Of a stretch of 64,000 bases of DNA, positions 57,416 through 64,000 are shown in pieces. Source of the stretch: a virus. The notes beneath the pieces were generated by a model. It did no database searches, was not told where the DNA came from, and was given only the letters and a program-made list of their open reading frames with translations. The first letter of the stretch is position 1. The number at the start of each line of letters is the position of its first letter. The stretch lies in IMG/VR virus record IMGVR_UViG_3300042482_001138, positions 124,001-188,000 of that record. One strand, written 5' to 3'. Both the position numbers and the translations under genes were made by a program.

Positions 57416-58099
57416 ATGGAAAAAAGAATTTTTGAAAATGTAATGAAGTTTTTACAGTCCTATGATAAAAAAATAATAAATTTTGAATGGAGTTCATATG
57501 GTGGTGACGGATTCAATGATATTGAATGGGAATACGGATGGTCCAACTTAGGAAATAGAAACTTACCAACATCAATTAATAATTTAGTTATTGAAATTGT
57601 TTCCGAATACGCAGAAACAATGTTTGAAAATGTTTATAGTGATCTCGAATCATATAAATTAAGGGCAACTTTTTTCCCTTTCGAAAAAAAAGTAGAACTT
57701 TATGTTGACGCCGAAGAAAATCAAACTGAATACCGTGAAGAACAAGGGAACTTAGGCGAAAATTCTGAAGTGGTTGCTATCATGAAACAAAATGAATATG
57801 AAGAAATTGAATTTAGATACAATGGTGGTGGCGATAGTGGTGAATTAGAATCCGTTAAAGTTAATAGTATAGACGATCAAATATATAACTGGGAAAGGGA
57901 TAATGACAAAACTGTTATTTACCAAAAAGCATATGATTTATTAGAAAGCGCGTTTGCCGGTTGGGAAATTGATGATGGATCTTCAGGTACAATATATATG
58001 TTTGCTAACGGTTCATATGTTATCGAACATGAATGGTATACGCGAGAATTTGTTGATTCAGGTGAACAAAAAATAATTACAGTAAAAGACTTTGAATAA
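57416..58099 (+). CDS. acidic protein related to the 54445 gene
   Basis: 227 aa. N-terminus MEKRIFENVMKFLQSYD (IFE tripeptide). Beta-rich acidic body (EIEFRYNGGGDSGELESVKV), helix YQKAYDLLESAFAG, then DGSSGTIYMFANGSYVIEHE. The last 100 residues parallel the 54445 product. First gene of a run of four leader-type genes. Confidence 0.65.
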   Translation: MEKRIFENVMKFLQSYDKKIINFEWSSYGGDGFNDIEWEYGWSNLGNRNLPTSINNLVIEIVSEYAETMFENVYSDLESYKLRATFFPFEKKVELYVDAEENQTEYREEQGNLGENSEVVAIMKQNEYEEIEFRYNGGGDSGELESVKVNSIDDQIYNWERDNDKTVIYQKAYDLLESAFAGWEIDDGSSGTIYMFANGSYVIEHEWYTREFVDSGEQKIITVKDFE

Positions 58100-58102
58100 A
58101 AA

Positions 58103-58603
58103 ATGAATATTTTAATAACAAAAAGTCAATATGTTAACTTGAAAGAAAATCTTGATCAGGTATTAGATTTATATTCAAAAATGAATAGTGGTAAAGAACT
58201 TAAACCTTCCGAAAAAGACGTTTTGAGGGCTTTCAAAAGGTTTACCGACAGGGGAGGTAATCCAGAAGATTTTATATTTGATTTAGAATACATATATGAT
58301 AATGATGAAAGACAAGGAATGAAGTTTAAATACGATATCAAAGGTAAACTTTTTATTTATGAATTCTCAGAAGAAATTGATAAGGGTGATGAAATAGAAT
58401 ACTATGGAGAAGTAAAGTATAACGATGACGAATTCCTTGGTGTAATTGTAACAGATAAAAGAGGTTATTTGATAACCTACGATTTTTATAGTGTTATAAG
58501 TGACCAAGATATAAGATTACAAAACATTTTGAAAAATGAAGGTACTGATTCCGAAATACAACATTTTTTCCAAGAAGAAGTTATAAATAGTTTGAAAAAA
58601 TGA
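58103..58603 (+). CDS. leader-type hypothetical protein
   Basis: 166 aa. Leader MNILITKSQYVNLKENLDQV. Helical, then a beta-sandwich-like centre (KFKYDIKGKLFIYEFSEEID) and a C-terminal helix. No family. ATGA overlap with the next gene. Confidence 0.65.
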   Translation: MNILITKSQYVNLKENLDQVLDLYSKMNSGKELKPSEKDVLRAFKRFTDRGGNPEDFIFDLEYIYDNDERQGMKFKYDIKGKLFIYEFSEEIDKGDEIEYYGEVKYNDDEFLGVIVTDKRGYLITYDFYSVISDQDIRLQNILKNEGTDSEIQHFFQEEVINSLKK

Positions 58604-58794
58604 AAATTATTATTACAGAAAAACAAGCAGATAAGTTGTTTGGAAATAATGTTGAATGTAAAAAATGTTCACACAGTTGGGAAATAGAAAAAAATGATAA
58701 AAACCCTTTTCTGTGTCATAATTGTGGGTGGGATCAAAAAATTAAAAAATATAAAGATAAAGAGTTGTTAAACTTTTGGAAAAAATATGAGTAG
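58600..58794 (+). CDS. leader fused to zinc ribbon
   Basis: 64 aa. Leader MKIIITEKQADKLFGNN is joined directly to a zinc ribbon (VECKKCSHSWEIE, then FLCHNCGWDQ). I have seen this C-K-K-C-x-H-S-W...C-H-x-C-G-x-D ribbon as a module in other large phage proteins. A minimal example of the leader-plus-domain layout. Confidence 0.75.
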   Translation: MKIIITEKQADKLFGNNVECKKCSHSWEIEKNDKNPFLCHNCGWDQKIKKYKDKELLNFWKKYE

Positions 58795-61285
58795 TTTAAT
58801 TTCGGAAATAAACAGAATGCGAGATTTGATGGGTATTAAAACTCAAATCAATGAAAACTACTTCAAAAAAAATATTTTGCTTTTGGAAGAAACTGGATAT
58901 GGTCAAGCCATGGATATTTACAAGGGCATGTTGAAAAAAGTTGGAATAGAACTTTCAGAGGAAGAACAGAAATATCTTAAAGCTTTTGTCGATGAATTTA
59001 ACAGAAAATTCCCGTCAGAAAAAATTGATTTTTCTGGTGGACTAGATAATTTAACAAGAAAAACTTTAAATAATTTTCTGACTAAAGAAACAGAAGAAGT
59101 TGTTGGTGAAGTTTTTGAAAGAGCTATAAAAAATATTGAAGCCGATATTGCTATAAAACAAATTCAAACACCAACAGAAGTTTTAAGAACAAAACTAACA
59201 AATAATAATATTTTGAGTTCAGGTGGGGAAGCAAAATCCTTGACGGATTACATTTCATTTATTTATCAAAAAGGGGGCGTAAAAAATTCAAACATTCCGC
59301 CCGATACATTAACTTTTTTGAAAATGGATTTAGAAGAAGCGGCAAAAAAATTAGTATCTACAGGAGAAGAAACTGTAAAAAAATATGTTAATGACTTAAT
59401 AGGACAGATTGATGAATTAGAAGGAACTTCAGTAAAAACTATAGATCCCGAAATAAAAAAATCAGTCACTGATTTAAAAACATCTTTAAAACCAGCGGTT
59501 GAAACCCAACTTTCGAAAGTAGATATTTCTAATAAATTAAAAAGTTTGGCGGATGCAGACCAATCTATGAGATTAGGTAATGAAATGGATGTTGAAGTTG
59601 ATTTGTCAAATCAAACAGATCTTAAAAACTTAATGGGTAACGATCCTGAAAGTTTTATTAAAAGTTTAGATTCTATGGAAGACCTTCAAAATGTTTGGAT
59701 CATTGTTCAACATTCTGATAACGACATAAACTTTCAAAAACAAATTCTTAGTATACTACAAAAAAATCAACAATTTCTTGAAACTAAATTTACAACAGAA
59801 GCATCTCAGATAAAATCGGGAATTGCAATGTTAGAAGATAGGGTTATGGTTAATTCGAACACAAGTGTGACAGGATATAGGGAAACTGGAATGGATGATT
59901 TTGGGGATTTAACCAAAGGTAAACAAACATATGGTTCACAAGGTGGAATGACACCTGACGGTAGTTTTTGGGTCCCAAGACCAATAGAATTAGATGGAAA
60001 AATATATTTTTTCGAAACACCTCAAAAACTTTTAGATGACACTGAATTTCTGAATAAACTAAACGCAAAAAGAACTTCTATGGGATTATCCAAAATGGAA
60101 GATTATTTGAAACTTATGAACGATGAACTTGGTGTGGTTGATGAATTAGTTGACGATTTGGTTCCTGCACAATATCTACCTAAAAATCTATCGGATAAAA
60201 CAGTATTTTCGATTTTTTCAAAAAAGGGAATTTTTTACTCAGAAGGTATCAATCTTACTAGAGAACTTATTGATAAATTTTTATCTGAATCACAAAAACT
60301 TTATGTGGATGCCATTACAAAAAAAGAATTACAGGATTACATAACCGCATTAAATTATCTAAAAAATAAATTTGGTAACGGAAAAATATATGTTACTTCA
60401 CTTTTAGATGGAAAAACAATAGAAAAAAAGACCATAGGTGAGTTTATTACCGATGTTGAAAATAATTTCAAAAGAATTTATGATGAACAGGGAAATTGGT
60501 CTCCTTTGAATAAGTTGGATACAAATTATAACGACATGCCCAAAGAGATGACAACCTTTATCAAAACAGTTTTGAATCCTGAAGAATACGAAAATTTTGT
60601 AAAAAAAATACAAGATTTTGAAAATGCCCCTGCTAATTCAATTGAAAAAGAACAGGCAAAAAAATTATTGGAAGACGAATTTAAAAATATTAAATCAAAA
60701 CTTTTGACAAATGAAAACTATGTAAAAAATTGGACAAAAAGAGTTGACGAATTAACCCAATCAATTAAAAATAACAGCGCTTTAGGTAATTTATCAGAAA
60801 CAAAGGTTAATGAAACTTTAAAAAATAATAATTTCAAAATTTTATTCACCGCTAGTGATGGATCACCAATTGACGTTTTACTCAATATAGATCAAATTGT
60901 AGAAGACACATCAGGAGTTTTTGGTGGTGGTATTAAAACGGTTCAGACAAAAACAGCTAACTCAATCCAAGAAGGAAAATTTGTTGGTGTTGGTAAAGAC
61001 AGAAAATTTGTACCTGAAGAAGGAACGGGCATATTTAAAGTTGAAATAACGGCAAATAAACGGATTGCGAAACAAAGTCAAATTGACCTTGCTGGGTTCT
61101 ATGACCCTCAAACAGGTAAAACTTTAATTGTTGGTAAACAACCAAAACTAAGTGGAACTTACAATCCGGACGGTACACCTCAGTATCTTTCACAGTTAGA
61201 ACTACCTGGATCTACAATACCAGTTACAAAATCACCAATTAAACCAATTATAATTGACAAAGATACGCCGAAGATCTTCCAATAA
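58787..61285 (+). CDS. 832-aa leader-type protein with possible C-terminal nuclease-like domain
   Basis: N-terminus SSLISEINRMRDLMGIKTQI then NEN: an R-M-x-x-L-M-G-I helix and an INE tripeptide at 21-23, seen in marine and large phage proteins. Long helical central region (40-380), then a folded domain around 360-420 (GGMTPDGSFWVPRPIELDGK). The C-terminal 150 residues include SPIDVLLNIDQIVED and IKTVQTKTANS, a D...(Q)xK pattern that could be a PD-(D/E)XK-like nuclease. Overlaps the previous gene by 8 bases. Candidate ejected virion protein. Confidence 0.6.
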   Translation: MSSLISEINRMRDLMGIKTQINENYFKKNILLLEETGYGQAMDIYKGMLKKVGIELSEEEQKYLKAFVDEFNRKFPSEKIDFSGGLDNLTRKTLNNFLTKETEEVVGEVFERAIKNIEADIAIKQIQTPTEVLRTKLTNNNILSSGGEAKSLTDYISFIYQKGGVKNSNIPPDTLTFLKMDLEEAAKKLVSTGEETVKKYVNDLIGQIDELEGTSVKTIDPEIKKSVTDLKTSLKPAVETQLSKVDISNKLKSLADADQSMRLGNEMDVEVDLSNQTDLKNLMGNDPESFIKSLDSMEDLQNVWIIVQHSDNDINFQKQILSILQKNQQFLETKFTTEASQIKSGIAMLEDRVMVNSNTSVTGYRETGMDDFGDLTKGKQTYGSQGGMTPDGSFWVPRPIELDGKIYFFETPQKLLDDTEFLNKLNAKRTSMGLSKMEDYLKLMNDELGVVDELVDDLVPAQYLPKNLSDKTVFSIFSKKGIFYSEGINLTRELIDKFLSESQKLYVDAITKKELQDYITALNYLKNKFGNGKIYVTSLLDGKTIEKKTIGEFITDVENNFKRIYDEQGNWSPLNKLDTNYNDMPKEMTTFIKTVLNPEEYENFVKKIQDFENAPANSIEKEQAKKLLEDEFKNIKSKLLTNENYVKNWTKRVDELTQSIKNNSALGNLSETKVNETLKNNNFKILFTASDGSPIDVLLNIDQIVEDTSGVFGGGIKTVQTKTANSIQEGKFVGVGKDRKFVPEEGTGIFKVEITANKRIAKQSQIDLAGFYDPQTGKTLIVGKQPKLSGTYNPDGTPQYLSQLELPGSTIPVTKSPIKPIIIDKDTPKIFQ

Positions 61286-61287
61286 CA

Positions 61288-61380
61288 TCAACTATAAATC
61301 AAACCAACAGTATAATAAACTACCACACAATATAAAATATACATGTTAATGTAAAACCATTTTTTTTCTGAACTACTCAT
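61288..61380 (-). CDS. 30-residue membrane micropeptide
   Basis: MSSSEKKWFYINMYILYCVV, then VYYTVGLIYS: a short polar start and one membrane helix. It has a complete minus-strand promoter and is the only content of this gene-free strand region. Convergent with the 832-aa gene. Confidence 0.55.
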   Translation of the reverse strand: MSSSEKKWFYINMYILYCVVVYYTVGLIYS

Positions 61381-61395
61381 AATTTGTTTTTTGAA

Positions 61396-61426
61396 CAAAA
61401 ATATGGGTTCTAATTAACAATACAAA
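61396..61426 (-). promoter_or_regulatory. complete Bacteroidota promoter (minus strand)
   Basis: TATTTTTG (61396-61403) and TTTG (61423-61426) with a 19-base spacer, 15 bases before the ATG at 61380. Confidence 0.65.
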
Positions 61427-61427
61427 A

Positions 61428-61434
61428 TATTTAT
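61428..61434 (+). promoter_or_regulatory. TATTTAT box (candidate late promoter)
   Basis: TATTTAT 14 bases before the ATG at 61449. Confidence 0.5.
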
Positions 61435-61448
61435 TAAAAAAATAAAAG

Positions 61449-62174
61449 ATGAAAATTAAAATTACGGAAGATCAATTCCAAAGACTTTTGGAAAACAAAT
61501 TAAATGGTAACCAAATTAATGAAGGCGTTTTCGGTATATTAGGAAAAATTGCTAAGTACGCTTTAGGTGGTGCGGCAATTTCATATATATTAAAAAAACT
61601 AATAGATAAGTTCAAGGATAAAGAACCTACAAAAGCGGAAGTAGAAAAAGAAATTGAAAGACTTGGAAATGATGTAAAAAAATCTGAAGAATCAGAATCC
61701 AAAATAGATAATAAAAACATAATAATAGGAGATTCACAAGTACCTTACATTGATATGAATACAAAAAAGGCCAGTAAAATATCAACCAAAGGTGGTGAAG
61801 AATCTTTGTGGTTAGGTGGTGTTGGGTTAAACTGGTTAAAAAACGCAGTTAGAAATTATAAAACGGATAATACAGTCAAAAATGTAATAATCAGTATTGG
61901 GACTAATGGTGGTTTTAACACTAATGAAGATATTAGTGGATTATTTGATAATTTGAAAAAAACATTTCCTAAGGCAAATTTTTATGTTGTACAAGGATCA
62001 TGGGGATGGGGTGGAAACAAAGACATAGAACAATCTGAAGTTGATAGGTATTACAGAGTCTTCAAAAACCAAGGGGCAACAATTATAGAACCACCTATAG
62101 GTAAAGTTTCGGACCCACACGGTGATTTATCTGTTTATGGTGAAATAGGTAAAAACATCGATTCCAAACTATGA
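61449..62174 (+). CDS. leader-type, membrane-associated SGNH/GDSL hydrolase
   Basis: 241 aa. Leader MKIKITEDQFQRLLENKLNG then NQINEG (INE site at 23-25), a hydrophobic helix at about 27-48 (VFGILGKIAKYALGGAAISYIL), a charged linker, then an SGNH core: IIIGDSQVPY with Ser96, ISIGTNGGF with Asn153, and SDPHGD with D222/H224. The Gly block is replaced by GGVGLNW. An esterase/deacetylase acting on acyl groups of glycans or lipids is likely. The leader and helix suggest transport in or through the virion. Confidence 0.8.
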   Translation: MKIKITEDQFQRLLENKLNGNQINEGVFGILGKIAKYALGGAAISYILKKLIDKFKDKEPTKAEVEKEIERLGNDVKKSEESESKIDNKNIIIGDSQVPYIDMNTKKASKISTKGGEESLWLGGVGLNWLKNAVRNYKTDNTVKNVIISIGTNGGFNTNEDISGLFDNLKKTFPKANFYVVQGSWGWGGNKDIEQSEVDRYYRVFKNQGATIIEPPIGKVSDPHGDLSVYGEIGKNIDSKL

Positions 62175-62641
62175 AAAAACCTAATGTAAAAATGTTGATA
62201 GAAAATCGGAATATTTACGACTATCAGTTCGGATTTTGTCATTACTTCGCCACAAATATTAAAGATAAGTTACAGGAAATTCTTTCACATAAAAAAGTTA
62301 CTTATTATTTGATTGTTTCCGAAGAACTGGTAATTGACACCAATGAAATTATTGAATATCATCTAATTCACGTTTATTTAAAAGTAGATGAATATTTTTT
62401 AGATTCAAAAGGAATACACGGATATGATGATGTTATTTCCAAAATAGAAAAATATGAAATGGAAGCGATTAAATATCTTCCTGACTTCATGGAACTTACA
62501 ATAAAAGAAGGTGAATCAGATATCATACCCAATTTATTTTTTGATGACAACGAATGTGATCAAGTACAGGTAAAAAAAGACGTTGAAGAATTTATGTCTA
62601 ATCCTGAAATAAAAAAATTCATAAAACAAATGAAATCATAA
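62171..62641 (+). CDS. papain-like fold protein (putative cysteine protease/transglutaminase-like)
   Basis: 156 aa, ATGA overlap with the hydrolase. N-terminus KKPNVKMLIENRN (LIE tripeptide). GFCHYFATNIKDKL (Cys at the helix start), HLIHVYLKVDEYFLDSKG (His then Asp) and HGYDDV match the Cys-His-Asp order of small papain-like phage proteins. Catalysis is not proven. Confidence 0.55.
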   Translation: MKKPNVKMLIENRNIYDYQFGFCHYFATNIKDKLQEILSHKKVTYYLIVSEELVIDTNEIIEYHLIHVYLKVDEYFLDSKGIHGYDDVISKIEKYEMEAIKYLPDFMELTIKEGESDIIPNLFFDDNECDQVQVKKDVEEFMSNPEIKKFIKQMKS

Positions 62642-63019
62642 GTCGTACTGATCACTAATTTCAACTAAACATTTATCTAAGTCTAAAAAATTGAATTGTC
62701 TTCTAAACATCCTAACAAATTGGGATGATATTTTTGATTTTTCGAATTTCCAATAACTTGACCGACAACAAACTTTTATAGTTAGTTTAGTATCAATTTC
62801 TCTGCCTGAATGAGTAACATCTCCATAACCAAAAAAATCATCAATTTCGTAAAAAAAAGTTTTTTGTTGAAATCTTTCAATATTAATCGATTCGATGCCT
62901 ACAATATCACCAAAAGTAATTTCTTTTAAAAAAATATTGAAAATTGGAAAACAGTTCAAAATTTTATCTACGTTATCGCCAATATACTTATCATGACTTG
63001 AGGATATAAGATTACACAT
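62636..63019 (-). CDS. hypothetical protein
   Basis: 127 aa, aromatic-rich with FFYEIDDFFGYGDVTHSG and a CCRSSYWKFEKSK segment. No family. Overlaps the convergent gene by 6 bases and follows the 84-aa gene by 9 bases. Confidence 0.6.
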   Translation of the reverse strand: MCNLISSSHDKYIGDNVDKILNCFPIFNIFLKEITFGDIVGIESINIERFQQKTFFYEIDDFFGYGDVTHSGREIDTKLTIKVCCRSSYWKFEKSKISSQFVRMFRRQFNFLDLDKCLVEISDQYDL

Positions 63020-63028
63020 TTGTTAATT

Positions 63029-63283
63029 TTACATATTTTTTATCACAGCCTCAAGTATTCCTATAGATTCTAAATCTTTTTTAGTCTTCAATTTTTTACT
63101 TTTCAAAAATAAAAGAGACTCCATAAGTTCATCTTTTTTTGTTCGTTTACCTGAGCTACAAGTGTAATCGGCATCGTTTGATTTTTTTGTATCATCTGAA
63201 TAAACTATTTTCAAAACCTTGTTGGTTTTTTTTTCACATTTAGTCAAATGTAAAACGATCATTCTAAATAGTTCCTTATCCAT
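63029..63283 (-). CDS. small basic protein
   Basis: 84 aa, Lys-rich, with FRMIVLHLTKCEKKTNKVLK and a two-helix end. A consensus promoter precedes it. No family recognised. Confidence 0.65.
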   Translation of the reverse strand: MDKELFRMIVLHLTKCEKKTNKVLKIVYSDDTKKSNDADYTCSSGKRTKKDELMESLLFLKSKKLKTKKDLESIGILEAVIKNM

Positions 63284-63287
63284 ACTA

Positions 63288-63318
63288 CAAAGATAACGAA
63301 AATACTCTGTAATACAAA
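63288..63318 (-). promoter_or_regulatory. complete Bacteroidota promoter (minus strand)
   Basis: TATCTTTG (63288-63295), TTTG (63315-63318), 19-base spacer, 4 bases before the ATG at 63283. Confidence 0.8.
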
Positions 63319-63343
63319 AAAATCCACCTTACGATGGATTTTT
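63316..63343. terminator. rho-independent terminator
   Basis: AAAATCCA / TGGATTTT stem with an 8-base loop and A/T flanks. It ends the 42-codon minus-strand gene and overlaps the -33 box of the next promoter. Confidence 0.7.
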
Positions 63344-63457
63344 AATTTGATCGTAGAAGAACTTTAACAACCTATCATTATCTTTTATTAACTTCAAAGT
63401 TTTGTTAATGCTTTTTCTACTTTTCTTTTTTTTACCTTCCTTTTTTGCTTTTGCCAT
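63329..63457 (-). CDS. small very basic protein
   Basis: 42 aa: MAKAKKEGKKKKSRKSINKT, then LKLIKDNDRLLKFFYDQIKN. A Lys/Arg-rich start followed by a helix, typical of a small nucleic-acid-binding protein. The stop lies in the terminator stem. Confidence 0.6.
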   Translation of the reverse strand: MAKAKKEGKKKKSRKSINKTLKLIKDNDRLLKFFYDQIKNPS

Positions 63458-63496
63458 TTTGATTGTTTAAAAGGATTTATGAGTAAAAACACAGTG

Positions 63497-63503
63497 ATAA
63501 ATA
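63497..63503 (-). promoter_or_regulatory. TATTTAT box (minus strand)
   Basis: TATTTAT 39 bases before the ATG at 63457, back to back with the plus-strand box at 63516. Confidence 0.35.
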
Positions 63504-63515
63504 TATTCCTTATGG

Positions 63516-63522
63516 TATTTAT
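63516..63522 (+). promoter_or_regulatory. TATTTAT box (candidate late promoter)
   Basis: TATTTAT 6 bases before the ATG at 63529. Confidence 0.55.
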
Positions 63523-63528
63523 ATTATT

Positions 63529-63903
63529 ATGAAAGTTCTGATAATGGAAAATCAACTAATATCTACAGTTCAAGGAATGGTAGATAATACAATTGACGAG
63601 TTCACAAAAGATTGTGAAAATATAGACGCTGAAAATGGGCCACCATATTTATCATTTGATGACTGTGATTTATTGGATAGTCTCGAAGAACTTGAAATTG
63701 TAGAAGTAACAAAAAGTGATCAAAATAAAGGTAAGTACTTACTTTTCGACGCAAAGGTTAATGTTTATTATAGGAATGTTTTTGAATATCAGGACTATAG
63801 TAATTTTTTACATAGTTTAAGATTAAGAATAAAAGAAAAATATAAAATAACTGTGATGTTTACTGTTGCTGATGAAGTAAATAATCAACCAAGAGAATGG
63901 TAA
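63529..63903 (+). CDS. leader-type hypothetical protein
   Basis: 124 aa. Leader MKVLIMENQLISTVQGMVD (IME tripeptide, Gln retained). A two-layer alpha/beta body with YLLFDAKVNVYYRNV and a helix. No family recognised. The stop overlaps the next start (TAATG). Confidence 0.65.
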   Translation: MKVLIMENQLISTVQGMVDNTIDEFTKDCENIDAENGPPYLSFDDCDLLDSLEELEIVEVTKSDQNKGKYLLFDAKVNVYYRNVFEYQDYSNFLHSLRLRIKEKYKITVMFTVADEVNNQPREW

Positions 63904-64000
63904 TGAAAGGTATTATTAGACAAATATTGAATAACGAAATTAAGAATAATTTATATGAAGGAAAACCTTCAAATTATAAAAATATAGAACAACTTAAAAG
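63903..64000 (+). CDS. leader-type protein, truncated by the window end
   Basis: N-terminal 32 codons only: MKGIIRQILNNEIKNNLYEG and a polar continuation. Resembles the second leader class (K-x-I-I-x-x-I-L-x-x-E, LYE-G site). Confidence 0.55.
   Translation, partial: MKGIIRQILNNEIKNNLYEGKPSNYKNIEQLK

Overview
The window is one contiguous piece of a very AT-rich (roughly 70% A+T by eye), densely packed double-stranded DNA phage genome, or of a phage-like element. It was most likely sampled from a large tailed phage of a Bacteroidota (Flavobacteriia-like) host. Evidence for the host: promoters match the Bacteroidota consensus TTTG-N19/20-TAnnTTTG, Shine-Dalgarno sites are nearly absent, the sigma factor has Bacteroidota-type region 2, lipoprotein and signal peptides are Flavobacterium-like, and several genes (DUF2452, GSII-type glutamine synthetase, H1-like protein) belong to families common in that phylum. 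Evidence for a phage: SbcC/gp46-like recombination ATPase, DUF3310, DUF932, DUF1653 and DUF6915 proteins, lysis enzymes, long runs of tiny overlapping genes (ATGA, TAATG, GTGA junctions), and no ribosomal or housekeeping operons. I saw no capsid, tail, terminase, polymerase or tRNA gene.

Layout. 1-3.7 kb: end of an SbcC-like ATPase, an adenine methylase next to a restriction-endonuclease-like protein, and an RpoD-like sigma factor. 3.8-7.6 kb: four-helix membrane protein with Val/Glu repeats, amidase, two spanin-like coiled coils, and a Gly/Ser-repeat protein. 7.6-13.2 kb: a mosaic Zn/EF-hand protein, an H1-histone-like protein, DnaJ and small membrane proteins. 13.3-18.4 kb: Dam, a Trp-Cys-domain/LRR protein, DUF932, thioredoxin and glutaredoxin. 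18.4-21.5 kb: a minus-strand block with a paralogous pair. 21.6-29.8 kb: leader-type acidic protein, DUF1653, DUF3310, RmlB, DNA methylase, lytic transglycosylase, DHH phosphoesterase, DUF192 and Nudix. 29.9-38.3 kb: short early-type units plus kinase, phosphoesterase, putative zincin, RlpA, cyclic-phosphate receiver and RNA ligase. 38.3-43.4 kb: a second Trp-Cys protein, then a HAD/methyltransferase/glycosyltransferase cluster. 44-53.7 kb: HAD RNA-repair phosphatase, a run of small proteins and lipoproteins, UvrC, glutamine synthetase, thymidylate synthase. 53.7-64 kb: phosphoesterase, then many leader-type proteins (SGNH hydrolase, papain-like protein, 832-aa protein). No gene-free stretch exceeds about 150 bases.

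Two promoter classes partition the genes. TAnnTTTG boxes precede small metabolic, nucleic-acid and RNA-repair genes and should be read by host sigma. A second box, TATTTAT, sits 4-19 bases before about twenty start codons. It marks a different set: membrane coils, acidic proteins, and proteins whose N-termini share a short amphipathic leader (M-K-x-x-I/L-T/K-E-x-Q, or M-K-x-L-x-x-I-I-x-E, with an (I/L)-x-E tripeptide). I infer late expression, often from leaderless mRNAs, and propose that the N-termini act as capsid-targeting or processing signals for a cargo of virion-internal enzymes. This is the part of the window most likely to be a new system.
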